Source: UBA6770 sp965661115 (GTDB lineage Bacteria; Bacteroidota; Bacteroidia; Flavobacteriales_G; Salibacteraceae). Taken from it: a DNA stretch of 16,299 nucleotides. The notes below the pieces were generated by a model. That model did not search any database. It was not told where the DNA came from and saw only the letters and a list, made by a program, of their open reading frames with translations. Below, one piece after another: positions 1 through 7,914 of this stretch; position 1 is the stretch's first letter; every line of letters begins with the position of its first letter. The DNA is taken from positions 1 through 16,299 of the forward strand of contig CBFICO010000055.1 in the NCBI GenBank assembly GCA_965661115.1, written 5' to 3'. Position numbers and translations under genes: made by a program.

Positions 1-2
1 TT

Positions 3-1994
3 CAAGTTTTTGATGTACAACGCTCTAATATTATTGGTAATAAACAAATCAACCACTTTAATTTTTACAACGAAAACATCTGTTATATCAGTACAGGCTT
101 TGGTGTGTTGCAATACGATATTCAACGAAATGAAATAAAAGAAACCTTTTTAATTGGTAATAAAGGGGCTTATATTTTTGTGAATGCAACCGCCGTTTAT
201 GAAAATCAATTGTGGGCTGCCACCGATTCTGGGGTATACTATGCCAACCTTTCTAACGATTTATTCGACCCCGCAAGCTGGTTTAAAGACACAACTCTAA
301 ATGATTCAATTACGAATTACAAATCAATAGTCGCAAATGGCAACGGGTTATACTTATCAATGGTTTTAAATGGGTTCCAAAATGATAAACTGTACCAAAA
401 GGCCCCAACTGGTTGGGAGCAATTGTTTGCAGATGTAAATGAAGATTATTTTGATATTCATGCATTTGAAGACTTTTTGGCTGTAGCAAACAGCACAAGT
501 TTTGAAGTGTATAAAAACGCTGATTTTGTTACCCCTAATCAACGCTTGTTTAATTTTAATGAAAAAGCAATATTTCCGAGTGCAGTAAAATACAGTGCCA
601 CTGGTGAAATTTGGGCTGGCACCAACTTTCAAGGTTTGCTAAAAAGTAGAAACCCTTTTGATACCGACCAACTGCTCATTGAAGGACCCTCATCAACCAA
701 AGCATTTCGACTAAACTACTCATTTGACGAAATTTATGTAAGTGGAGGGGGACACTCAGACATTCAAGTAAGAACAAACACACCTGCTGAGGTATCTGTT
801 TTTAATGGCTCTGAGTGGACCAACTTTAACGATAGAACAACAACTGCACTTGAGGGATTACAAGATATTTTAAACGTATCGTTTAACCCTGTTAATCAAG
901 AAGAGTTAGCGGCTGCAAGCATGAATAACGGGGTTATCATTTTTGAAAACGATGCGGTTAAAAACGTATATGGTTTTAAAAATAGTCCACTAGAAGAGCA
1001 GGGAAATACTGGAGCAACGTTTGTTACAGGAGTTCAATATGATGCTGAGGGAAACCTATGGATGTCAAACAGCTTAACTGAAAACCCCATAAAGGTTCTA
1101 ACCGCTGAAGGTGCTTGGATTACCTACGCAAATGGCGATGGAGGCGGTTCTCCGGTTACCAATCAAATTTTAGTCACCAGCAACAATCAGGTATGGCAAA
1201 ACAGGCCTGGAGCTGGAATTTATGTACTCGGGCATAACGGAACATTAAACGATTTTTCTGATGACGATTTTCTTGTTATCCAAGAAGGAGGCGGAAATGG
1301 TGCATTGGCAAGTAATGATGTAACCGCCATGGCAGAGGATAATGACGGAAACGTATGGGTGGGGACCAATGTTGGTTTAACCGTTTTTTATAACACTGCT
1401 GATATTCTAGAACGCAATTCATTCGATGGAAATGAAGTATTAATTCAACAAGATGGGCAGACACAAGTGCTGTTTGAAAATCAATTTATTACAGATATTG
1501 TGGTAGATCCTGCAAACCGTAAATGGTTTTCTACAAGGGGTGCAGGGGTCTATTTAATATCTGCGGATGGTACCCAAGAATTGGCTCATTTTACCGAAGA
1601 AAACTCACCACTATATTCAAATAACGTGAACAGCTTAGCACTGTTGCCAAATACCGGAGAGCTTTTTATTGCTACAGAGAAAGGAATAATCAGTTACAGA
1701 GGAGATGCAACTCTTGGTAATGAAAGCCTAGAAAATATATTGGTTTTCCCTAACCCGGTTCCTCCAAACTACAATGGACAAATTGGAATTTCTGGCCTTA
1801 TGGATAACACAGAAGTTATTATCTCAGATATTGGTGGATCGGTAGTACAGCGAATAACATCAAACGGGGGGCAGGCCAATTGGAATATGAGAAACCAAAA
1901 TGGCAATACAGTAGTAAACGGTGTTTACCTAGTTTATGTAGTTTCTGAGGACGGAACCCAGAATAACGTTACGAAAGTTCTAATAGAAAGGTAG
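3..1994 (+). CDS. porZ: PorZ-like T9SS beta-propeller protein, 3' part
   Basis: The reading frame is open from the left edge, so the gene is cut by the window; 663 residues remain. No start codon should be assigned here: the first GTG (105) lies inside a conserved propeller blade. Several repeats of the 'two-component regulator propeller' type are visible (for example NLWMSNS around 1051-1071, NVWVGTNVGLTVF around 1350-1388, KWFSTRGAGVYLI around 1522-1560). The last ~85 residues form a T9SS C-terminal sorting domain: VFPNPVPPNYNG, a beta-sandwich, then NGVYLVYVVS and a basic end. This architecture fits PorZ, the surface component of the PorU-PorV-PorQ-PorZ attachment complex that processes T9SS cargo and handles A-LPS. 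Another secreted propeller protein with a sorting tail cannot be fully excluded. The gene ends 8 bp from the convergent gene that follows. Confidence 0.72.
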   Translation, partial: QVFDVQRSNIIGNKQINHFNFYNENICYISTGFGVLQYDIQRNEIKETFLIGNKGAYIFVNATAVYENQLWAATDSGVYYANLSNDLFDPASWFKDTTLNDSITNYKSIVANGNGLYLSMVLNGFQNDKLYQKAPTGWEQLFADVNEDYFDIHAFEDFLAVANSTSFEVYKNADFVTPNQRLFNFNEKAIFPSAVKYSATGEIWAGTNFQGLLKSRNPFDTDQLLIEGPSSTKAFRLNYSFDEIYVSGGGHSDIQVRTNTPAEVSVFNGSEWTNFNDRTTTALEGLQDILNVSFNPVNQEELAAASMNNGVIIFENDAVKNVYGFKNSPLEEQGNTGATFVTGVQYDAEGNLWMSNSLTENPIKVLTAEGAWITYANGDGGGSPVTNQILVTSNNQVWQNRPGAGIYVLGHNGTLNDFSDDDFLVIQEGGGNGALASNDVTAMAEDNDGNVWVGTNVGLTVFYNTADILERNSFDGNEVLIQQDGQTQVLFENQFITDIVVDPANRKWFSTRGAGVYLISADGTQELAHFTEENSPLYSNNVNSLALLPNTGELFIATEKGIISYRGDATLGNESLENILVFPNPVPPNYNGQIGISGLMDNTEVIISDIGGSVVQRITSNGGQANWNMRNQNGNTVVNGVYLVYVVSEDGTQNNVTKVLIER

Positions 1995-2002
1995 CTTATT
2001 GC

Positions 2003-2314
2003 TTATCTAGCCTCCATCAAGAGCGCTTTGTACTCCTGAATTTCTTCTAAATTGATAGGATTATCCGGTTTAGACATCAACATTAATAGGTACTCAAAGC
2101 TAGTTTCATCTTCTTCGGTACGTTCTTCAAAAACATCAATATCAAAAGAACCGTTCTCTTGAATATGCTCATATACAAAGCGGGTAACTTTAGTTAGTGT
2201 AGGATTTCCAGCTGCTTTAAAAACTTCTCTTAGCTCAATCAAAGCTGTGATTAGCTTCTCGCTTTCAAATCCTTCTTTCTTGTATATCTTGAGTACGTTA
2301 TCTAGTTCTTTCAT
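2003..2314 (-). CDS. Conserved hypothetical protein, 103 aa
   Basis: I do not recognise a named family. I chose the ATG at 2314 (MKELDNVLKIYKKEGF); an upstream in-frame TTG at 2335 would add seven residues but overlaps the likely -7 element. The protein is soluble, helical and acidic, with no signal peptide or membrane segment. Its C-terminal half carries an acidic stretch (FEERTEEDETSFEYLLML). The wording of the sequence looks like a short conserved Bacteroidota protein. It lies downstream of lspA on the same strand, 83 bp away with its own likely promoter, and converges on the porZ-like gene. Function is unknown. Confidence 0.7.
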   Translation of the reverse strand: MKELDNVLKIYKKEGFESEKLITALIELREVFKAAGNPTLTKVTRFVYEHIQENGSFDIDVFEERTEEDETSFEYLLMLMSKPDNPINLEEIQEYKALLMEAR

Positions 2315-2332
2315 GCCAAAAAATTTGATTGC

Positions 2333-2367
2333 CAAAAGTAGTACACTCTTTGGAGTTCAGTTGAACT
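2333..2367 (-). promoter_or_regulatory. Candidate promoter with palindrome for the 103-aa gene
   Basis: On the minus strand TACTTTTG (2340-2333) matches the Bacteroidota -7 consensus TAnnTTTG and sits about 19 bp before the ATG. A 14-bp inverted repeat AGTTCAACTGAACT (2354-2367) is centred about 24 bp upstream of it, where the -33 element would be; there is no good TTG. The palindrome could be an operator. This is inference from motif position only. Confidence 0.35.
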
Positions 2368-2397
2368 TTTTATTGGAATTTAAAAGGTTATTGCGGT

Positions 2398-3033
2398 CTA
2401 ATCAATTACTGCTTCTTGCTCTTTCTTTTTACCAAAAAAACGTTCTTGGAAAACAGCAATTGATATTACACCAGTTGAAATTGCAGTGTCGGCAACATTA
2501 AAAACGGGTCTGAAAAACATAAACGGATCTCCGCCTAAAACTGGCAGCCAGTCTGGATAAACGCCGCTAAAAAGCGGAAAATAAAGCATGTCCACCACTT
2601 TTCCGTACATGAGCTTGGAGTATCCACCATTTTGCGGTAAAAAACTAGCTATTTGATGGTAGGAGTCGTTGAACCAAATGCCGTAAAAAACTGAATCGAT
2701 TATATTACCTAGTGCACCAGCAAAAATGAGTGCAACGCAAACAATGAATCCTGTGTGGGTAGTTTTTTTACGTAGGAGGTAAATCAAATAATACAAAATG
2801 CCAAAAACAGCTACAACTCTAAATGAGGTTAGAAATAGTTTACCGTATTCACCCGCGAATTCCATCCCGAAGGCCATACCATTGTTTTCGGTAAAATGGA
2901 TGTAAAACCAATTACCGGCAACGCTGAATTCTTGACCCAGGTACATGGTTATTTTTACCCAGAATTTACTCCATTGGTCAATGATGATTACTCCCAGAGC
3001 AACGATTAAAGCGATTAATGACTTTTTGTTCAT
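2398..3033 (-). CDS. lspA: Lipoprotein signal peptidase (signal peptidase II)
   Basis: This inner-membrane aspartyl protease cleaves the signal peptide of prolipoproteins after diacylglyceryl transfer to the lipobox cysteine. Four hydrophobic segments are visible (about residues 6-22, 64-86, 95-117 and 178-196). Signature blocks are VIIIDQWSK (16-23), TENNGMAFG (48-56), GALGNIIDSVFYG (106-118) and FNVADTAIS (178-186). The predicted catalytic dyad is Asp113 and Asp182. At 211 residues it is longer than the E. coli enzyme (about 164); the extra length is a loop at about 121-175, which is usual in Bacteroidota. It follows the terminator behind dksA, so it probably has its own promoter, though I see no good TAnnTTTG just upstream. 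Confidence 0.96.
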   Translation of the reverse strand: MNKKSLIALIVALGVIIIDQWSKFWVKITMYLGQEFSVAGNWFYIHFTENNGMAFGMEFAGEYGKLFLTSFRVVAVFGILYYLIYLLRKKTTHTGFIVCVALIFAGALGNIIDSVFYGIWFNDSYHQIASFLPQNGGYSKLMYGKVVDMLYFPLFSGVYPDWLPVLGGDPFMFFRPVFNVADTAISTGVISIAVFQERFFGKKKEQEAVID

Positions 3034-3116
3034 GTTTTAAGACCCTAAAATCAACTCAGAAAAATGCGGGTAGATTGCCACTCGCTTTAAAAAAAGATGC
3101 TCTAGGCTGCCTTGAG

Positions 3117-3137
3117 ATTCCCAGTCAAGCTGAGAAT
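3117..3137. repeat. Intergenic hairpin, possible dispersed-repeat remnant
   Basis: In the 208-bp spacer between lspA and dksA, ATTCCCAG (3117-3124) can pair with CTGAGAAT (3130-3137) with one mismatch around TCAAG. The surrounding phrase (TTGAGATTCCC... GAGAATGACG, with TAGATTGCCACTCGC just before) resembles intergenic repeats common in Flavobacteriia genomes, but only one copy is present here, so the repeat nature is inferred. Confidence 0.3.
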
Positions 3138-3190
3138 GACGTGGTTCTATACATCTTTCCAAATCCCTCATTTTTAAATCTGAATAAATA

Positions 3191-3215
3191 AAAAAAGCCC
3201 CACAAACCTGCGGGG
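3191..3215 (-). terminator. Rho-independent terminator after dksA
   Basis: Read on the minus strand, CCCCGCA pairs with TGTGGGG (one G-T pair) around a GGTT loop and is followed by a run of T. It lies 27 bp past the dksA stop codon and should close the ileS-dksA transcript. Confidence 0.85.
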
Positions 3216-3241
3216 ATTTTATACTGTGTTTTGTATTTTAA

Positions 3242-3625
3242 TTACTTCTGCTGAGCCATTTTTGCTTCAATGCTCAACGTAGCATGCGGCACGGCTTTTA
3301 ATCGCTCTTTTGGGATTAATTTACCCGTAACTCGGCAAACCCCATAGGTTTTATTTTCAATACGGGTCATAGCCGCCTCTAGGTGACTAATAAACTTTTG
3401 CTGACGCAATGCCAACTGTGCCGTTTCTTCCCTTGAAAGCACTTCAGACCCATCTTCCATCATTTTAAATGTAGGCGAAGTATCGTCCGTTCCATGATCA
3501 TCGCCATGATTCATTGTAGTTGAAAGCTCCTCAAGGTCTTTATGCGCTTCTACAAGCTTTTCCTCGATAAGCGTTTTAAACTCCGCTAATTCAGCGTCTG
3601 AATACCTGTTTTTTTCGTCTGCCAT
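3242..3625 (-). CDS. dksA: DksA/TraR-family protein with degenerate zinc finger
   Basis: The protein has 127 residues. The N-terminal helical hairpin (about 8-90) should form the coiled coil that enters the RNA polymerase secondary channel; DDHGTDD (42-48) sits near the expected tip. The C-terminal block YGVCRVTGKLIPKERLKAVP (94-113) is a DksA/TraR signature. Of the four canonical zinc cysteines only Cys97 remains; the others are Thr100, Ser118 and Ala121, so zinc binding is unlikely. Such loss is common in Bacteroidota members of this family. The role is inferred: a transcription factor acting on RNA polymerase, possibly with ppGpp. The ATG at 3625 is 12 bp after the ileS stop, so the two genes are very probably co-transcribed. 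Confidence 0.85.
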   Translation of the reverse strand: MADEKNRYSDAELAEFKTLIEEKLVEAHKDLEELSTTMNHGDDHGTDDTSPTFKMMEDGSEVLSREETAQLALRQQKFISHLEAAMTRIENKTYGVCRVTGKLIPKERLKAVPHATLSIEAKMAQQK

Positions 3626-3637
3626 AATCGTAGGTTT

Positions 3638-6600
3638 TTATTTTTTTTCGATTTCTAACTGCGTTACCAAACCTTCTTCTAACTCTACTTCCTGGCCATT
3701 GTTTAAGGTGCCTTCCGCAAAATTCAACGCGTCTGTTAACGTCTCTGTGCGAATATAATCGAAATTGCTATTTACCGCAGATTGCAAAATTTCATTTTTT
3801 GCAATATTCACATTAATTCTATCGGTAACTTCAAAACCATTGTCTTTTCTAAGGTTCTGAATTCTGTTCACCAACTCTCGGGCAAGTCCCTCTTGATGTA
3901 ACTCTTCGGTAATATTTATGTCTAATGCAACCGTTATTTTGCCATCAGAAGCTACCGACCAACCGGGCACGTCTTGCGAAGTAATTTCAAAAGCATCTTT
4001 GGTTAATTCTACCTTTTCTCCTTCTAGAACTACCTCAATTTTACCATCAGTTTCTAAAGTCGAAATCTCCTCTTGACCAAATTGCATTATGATACCCGAA
4101 AGTTGTTTCATTTGCTTTCCGAACTTTGGACCAAGCACTTTAAAATCGGGCTTAATTTTCTTTACCAATAAGTCGTTATTTGGGTCTATTAACTCAATTT
4201 CTTTAATGTTAACCTCGCCACAAATAAGCGGCTCTACTTGCTTAATTTGAGTTTTAAAACTTTCCTCGAGGGCTGGAATCATTACTCTTTGCAGTGGTTG
4301 TCTTACCCGAATAGATTCCTTTTTACGCAACGCTAAAATTAACGATGACGTTTTTTGAGCTATAGCCATGCGCTCTTCAAGGACTACATCTTGATGTGCT
4401 TTTTCCACAGCCGGAATACGAGCGTGGTGAACCGATTGAACATCGTTTTTACCCGATACCGAATTTAAATCTCTAAATAATTGATCGGTATAAAACGGCG
4501 CTACTGGACTAGCTAAAATTGCAACTGTTTCTAAACACTGATACATGGTTTGATAAGCCGAGATTTTATCTTCTGAGTAATCGCCTCTCCAAAAACGTTT
4601 ACGACAAAGACGTACCCACCAGTTTGAGAAATCATCTACCACAAACTCTTGGATTAATCGTGTTGCTTTTGTCGGCTCAAAATCGTCCATTGAAGCTTTT
4701 ACTTGCTCAATTAAAGTGTTTAATCTTGAGATAATCCACTTATCAATTTCTGGACGGTTTTCTATGGCAATGTTTGGTTCAGCATAAGTAAATCCATCCA
4801 CATTGGCATACAATGCAAAGAAGGCGTAGGAGTTATGCAGCGCTCTAAAAAACTTTCGCTGTACCTCTGTAATTCCCTCCAAATCGAACTTCAAATTATC
4901 CCATGGTTGAGCATTAGAAATCATGTACCACCGCGTAGCATCGGCTCCGTATTTATCCAATGTTTTAAAAGGATCAACTGCGTTGCCTAATCGTTTAGAC
5001 ATTTTTTGACCGTTTTTATCCAACACCAACCCGTTTGAAACCACGTTTTTGTACGCAACCGAATTGTGCGTCATGTTAGCAATGGCGTGTAAGGTAAAGA
5101 ACCACCCTCTGGTCTGATCAACACCTTCAGCAATAAAATCGGCCGGGTAATTACGTTCAAAAATCTCTTTATTCTCAAAAGGATAGTGCCATTGAGCGTA
5201 AGGCATAGAGCCTGAATCGAACCAAACATCAATCAAATCGCTTTCGCGTTTCATTGGGTTGTTCTTGCTGTCTAATAAAATCACCTCATCAACAATGTGC
5301 TTGTGTAGGTCAATTTTATCGTAGTTGTCTTCACTCATGTTGCCCACTTCAAAATCCGCAAACGGATTTGACGCCATAACTCCAGCAGCAACCGACTTAT
5401 CTATCTCATTTTTTAGTTCTTCAACCGAACCAATTACCTTCATTTCGGACTTATCCTCGTTGGTCCAAATTGGAATTGGAATACCCCAGAATCTACTTCT
5501 AGACAGGTTCCAATCTTGCAGGTTTTCTAACCAGTTTCCAAAACGACCCTCTCCAGTTGAAGCAGGTTTCCAGTTGATTTTTTTGTTGTTTGCTATCAAC
5601 TCGTCTTTTACAGCAGTTGATTTTACAAACCAAGAATCTAGCGGGTAGTACAATACTGGCTTATCCGTTCTCCAACAATGTGGATAGCTGTGCTCGTATT
5701 TCTCCACTTTAAACGCTCGGTTTTCTTCCTTAAGTTTAATGGCGATTTCTACATCAACTGACTTATCGGGTGCATCTCCATCGGTGTAATATTCGTTTTT
5801 TACGTACTTACCGCCCAATTCACCCATCTGTTTAATGAATTTTCCTTGCAAATCAACCAAAGGAACAGCATTGCCTTGCTCATCTTCTACCAACAATGGC
5901 GGCACTCCGGCAAGTTTTGCTACTAAAGCATCGTCTGCACCAAATGTGGGGGCTGTGTGTACTATTCCGGTACCATCTTCAGTGGTTACAAAATCGCCTG
6001 GTATAACTCTAAACGCTTTTTCTGCAATTTGATATGGTTGTGCGTACGGCAATAATTGCTCGTAACGAATATCCAATAAATCGGCGCCTTTAAACTCCCC
6101 TTTTATGGTGTAAGGCAGCGTCTTAAGCGAGATTTTTACATCAGCAGAAGTTTGGTTTTCAAACTCTGGATTAAAGTACTTACCCAATAAATCTTTAGCC
6201 AAAACAACCGAAATTCTTTCTTCGGTGTACACGTTATAAGTATCTACCAAAACATAAGTGATGTTCTTGCCAACAGTAAGTGCGGTGTTAGATGGTAGCG
6301 TCCAAGGAGTAGTTGTCCAAGCTAAAAAGAATAACTCGTTACCTGCTTTTTCAAATAAAGTAGCGGATTTTTCATCCTCAATTACTTTAAACTGCGCAAC
6401 AATGGTAGAGTCTTTTACATCTCTGTAGGTGCCTGGCTGATTTAATTCGTGCGAACTTAGTCCAGTGCCTGCTTTTGGTGAGTAGGGCTGAATGGTGTAC
6501 CCTTTATAAAGCAAATCTTTTTTGTACAAATCTTTAAGTAGGTACCATACCGACTCCATGTATTTGCTTTTGTAAGTAATGTATGGATCTTCCATATCTA

Positions 6601-7027
6601 CCCAATAACCCATTTGTTCGGTTAGGTTATTCCAAACATCGGTGTAACGCATTACCGCTTTTCGGCAAGCTTGGTTGTACTCTTCTACGGTGATGGTTTT
6701 TCCAATATCCTCTTTGGTAATGCCTAGTTCTTTTTCTACCCCAAGCTCAACAGGAAGGCCGTGTGTATCCCAACCTGCTTTACGCTCTACTTTGTAGCCA
6801 TCAAGCGTTTTGTAGCGGCAAAAAATGTCTTTAATTGCACGTGCCATAACGTGGTGGATTCCGGGTAAACCGTTGGCAGAAGGAGGTCCTTCGTAAAACA
6901 CAAAAGGCTTAGCGTCTTTGCGCACAGTAATACTCTGCTCAAAGGTTTTTTCGTTTTTCCAAGTTTCTAAAATTTGGCTCGCCACTTTAGGCAATTCCAA
7001 GGTTTTATATTCTGGATATTTTTTCAT
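3638..7027 (-). CDS. ileS: Isoleucyl-tRNA synthetase, type 2 (GxHH variant)
   Basis: It charges tRNA-Ile with isoleucine in the cytoplasm. At 1129 residues it has the length and C-terminal region of type-2 (eukaryote-like) IleRS. The class I HxGH signature appears as Gly56-Ile57-His58-His59 (in PSANGLPGIHHV), with the first His and the Gly exchanged. The second signature is KMSKR at 675-679. The editing (CP1) domain begins near WTTTPWTLPSN (237-247), and GVDQTRGWFFTLHAI precedes KMSKR. The C-terminal part (about 950-1129, with INITEELHQEGLARELVNRI) matches the tail of type-2 enzymes; no zinc-finger cysteines are seen at the end. The GxHH exchange has been tied to extreme mupirocin resistance in type-2 IleRS. 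The start ATG at 7027 is clear, and dksA follows after 12 bp. Confidence 0.97.
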   Translation of the reverse strand: MKKYPEYKTLELPKVASQILETWKNEKTFEQSITVRKDAKPFVFYEGPPSANGLPGIHHVMARAIKDIFCRYKTLDGYKVERKAGWDTHGLPVELGVEKELGITKEDIGKTITVEEYNQACRKAVMRYTDVWNNLTEQMGYWVDMEDPYITYKSKYMESVWYLLKDLYKKDLLYKGYTIQPYSPKAGTGLSSHELNQPGTYRDVKDSTIVAQFKVIEDEKSATLFEKAGNELFFLAWTTTPWTLPSNTALTVGKNITYVLVDTYNVYTEERISVVLAKDLLGKYFNPEFENQTSADVKISLKTLPYTIKGEFKGADLLDIRYEQLLPYAQPYQIAEKAFRVIPGDFVTTEDGTGIVHTAPTFGADDALVAKLAGVPPLLVEDEQGNAVPLVDLQGKFIKQMGELGGKYVKNEYYTDGDAPDKSVDVEIAIKLKEENRAFKVEKYEHSYPHCWRTDKPVLYYPLDSWFVKSTAVKDELIANNKKINWKPASTGEGRFGNWLENLQDWNLSRSRFWGIPIPIWTNEDKSEMKVIGSVEELKNEIDKSVAAGVMASNPFADFEVGNMSEDNYDKIDLHKHIVDEVILLDSKNNPMKRESDLIDVWFDSGSMPYAQWHYPFENKEIFERNYPADFIAEGVDQTRGWFFTLHAIANMTHNSVAYKNVVSNGLVLDKNGQKMSKRLGNAVDPFKTLDKYGADATRWYMISNAQPWDNLKFDLEGITEVQRKFFRALHNSYAFFALYANVDGFTYAEPNIAIENRPEIDKWIISRLNTLIEQVKASMDDFEPTKATRLIQEFVVDDFSNWWVRLCRKRFWRGDYSEDKISAYQTMYQCLETVAILASPVAPFYTDQLFRDLNSVSGKNDVQSVHHARIPAVEKAHQDVVLEERMAIAQKTSSLILALRKKESIRVRQPLQRVMIPALEESFKTQIKQVEPLICGEVNIKEIELIDPNNDLLVKKIKPDFKVLGPKFGKQMKQLSGIIMQFGQEEISTLETDGKIEVVLEGEKVELTKDAFEITSQDVPGWSVASDGKITVALDINITEELHQEGLARELVNRIQNLRKDNGFEVTDRINVNIAKNEILQSAVNSNFDYIRTETLTDALNFAEGTLNNGQEVELEEGLVTQLEIEKK

Positions 7028-7053
7028 TTGAATAGCTTCTAAAAAAAGAGCCG

Positions 7054-7061
7054 CAAAAGTA
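7054..7061 (-). promoter_or_regulatory. Candidate -7 element for ileS
   Basis: TACTTTTG on the minus strand fits TAnnTTTG and lies 26 bp before the ileS ATG. I see no matching -33 TTG at normal spacing, so confidence is moderate. Confidence 0.4.
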
Positions 7062-7070
7062 GGAATTTCA

Positions 7071-7128
7071 AAGGGGGCTTCGGTGTTCGGATGTCCAACA
7101 TCTGATGTCCGGCCGCAGATGCCCCTTA
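7071..7128. other. Structured spacer upstream of ileS
   Basis: About 58 bp can fold on either strand. An outer stem pairs AAGGGGGC (7071-7078) with GCCCCTT (7121-7127), leaving one bulged G. Inside, CATCTG pairs with CAGATG, and GATGT-CCA-ACATC forms an alternative small hairpin. It is more GC-rich than its surroundings and lies upstream of the putative ileS -7 element, so it is not part of the predicted leader. It could be a dispersed repeat or a regulatory site; I cannot tell which. Confidence 0.35.
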
Positions 7129-7189
7129 ATAGTAAAAAAGTGTGCCGGTAGAATATTTTAAAATCAAGACAAAAAGCGATACATCTTGC

Positions 7190-7197
7190 TAATTTTG
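7190..7197 (+). promoter_or_regulatory. -7 element of the tRNA-Arg gene
   Basis: TAATTTTG matches the Bacteroidota -7 consensus exactly and lies 11 bp before the first base of the tRNA, leaving a short 5' leader. The -33 region is AT-rich without a clear TTTG. Confidence 0.55.
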
Positions 7198-7208
7198 AAC
7201 GATCAATT

Positions 7209-7282
7209 GCACCCGTAGTTCAACTGGATAGAATATCGGATTTCGGCTCCGAGGGTTGAGGGTTCGAATCCTTCCGGGTGTA
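7209..7282 (+). tRNA. tRNA-Arg (anticodon TCG)
   Basis: The 74-nt cloverleaf can be drawn by hand. The acceptor stem GCACCCG pairs with CGGGTGT, ending in a G-U pair. The D arm contains AGTTCAACTGGATAGAAT. The anticodon stem TCGGA/TCCGA encloses the loop TTTCGGC, so the anticodon is TCG, reading CGA and, by wobble, other CGN codons. The T arm is GAGGG-TTCGAAT-CCTTC. The discriminator is A and CCA is not encoded. It is transcribed opposite to its neighbours. Confidence 0.95.
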
Positions 7283-7285
7283 CTA

Positions 7286-7320
7286 AAAAAGCTCGACAAT
7301 ATTGTCGAGCTTTTTGTTTT
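7286..7320 (+). terminator. Palindromic terminator after tRNA-Arg, likely bidirectional
   Basis: AAAAAGCTCGACAAT (7286-7300) is followed at once by its perfect reverse complement (7301-7315) and then TGTTTTT. The A run on the left supplies a U tract for minus-strand transcripts, so it can also end transcription coming from the outer-membrane gene remnant on the right. Confidence 0.85.
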
Positions 7321-7337
7321 TCAATTGAATGTGAAAC

Positions 7338-7892
7338 CTATAACCTTCCCCCATCAGAGTTTATGTTTTTCTTTGCTTTCATTACATTAAAACCTACACT
7401 TACTCCAACAAACCCACCCTTTTTACGGGCTGAGTAAAACACGTTTACCGGAATGTTTAGAGCGCCGGATCGAAATGTTCTTCCTACTCCAACCACAAAG
7501 CTTGTATTGAGTCTAGATACTCCCCTAGTGTCTAAATGGAAAGTGCTGAAGTTATATGAAGGATCGATTGCAGACACATCTGAGTTTTCCTGATATTGTG
7601 CTGTTTGCTCAAAGTCTTTTTGACTTATATAGTTGCCCTTTTCGCCCAAAAGCCCTTTGTCATCAAAGAATCCTCTTGATTCTTTTACAATTCCAAAACC
7701 AGGTCCAAAGGCAAATTCCCAACCTTTAGCACCAAATCGGAATCCATTCAAAACCGTAATTGAAGGCATTACTAATGCTTGCTACATACCAGAAACGTTT
7801 ACAATACCTTCAATAAGTGCAGAGAAATTTTCGGTACCCACATATTGCCCCTTGAACTGATAGCCAATCATGTTACTACCTTTTTCAAGTAC
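7338..7892 (-). pseudogene. Outer-membrane beta-barrel gene remnant with in-frame amber
   Basis: The longest intact ATG frame (7769-7338, 143 residues) is only the C-terminal part. The same frame continues upstream as MIGYQFKGQYVGTENF... NVSGM, then a TAG at 7784-7782, then QALVMPSITVLNGF. Sequence on both sides of the stop reads as one protein, so a single nonsense change explains the break. The frame begins only at 7892, after a TAA, and lacks a signal peptide and the N-terminal half. The remaining part has alternating aromatic/glycine strands (GWEFAFGPGFG, NIPVNVFYSARKKGGFVGVSVGFNV) typical of a Bacteroidota outer-membrane barrel. The 5' truncation lies 23 bp from the GH16 stop codon, suggesting that the GH16 segment replaced the 5' half. 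A translated C-terminal piece is unlikely to be functional. Confidence 0.7.
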
Positions 7893-7914
7893 TTAAAATA
7901 AATACAAGGAATAT

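Noticed and set aside
105..107. GTG at 105 as the start of the porZ-like gene
   Set aside because: The same frame is open to the window edge and encodes propeller sequence (ISTGFG just before), so the gene starts outside the window.
2354..2367. Terminator for the porZ-like gene (inverted repeat followed by TTTT on the plus strand)
   Set aside because: It lies 360 bp past the stop, beyond a complete antisense gene, and the loop would be only two bases. An operator role for the minus-strand gene is more plausible.
5325..5648. Plus-strand 107-residue reading frame inside ileS
   Set aside because: It is a shadow of the strongly supported ileS frame; composition is serine-rich low quality with no recognisable motif.
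7071..7128. T-box leader of ileS
   Set aside because: No T-box consensus or terminator/antiterminator pair is visible, the element lies upstream of the likely start site, and T-boxes are not expected in Bacteroidota.
7633..7860. Plus-strand 75-residue reading frame
   Set aside because: It is antisense to the barrel-gene remnant, whose translation on the minus strand has clear beta-barrel character.
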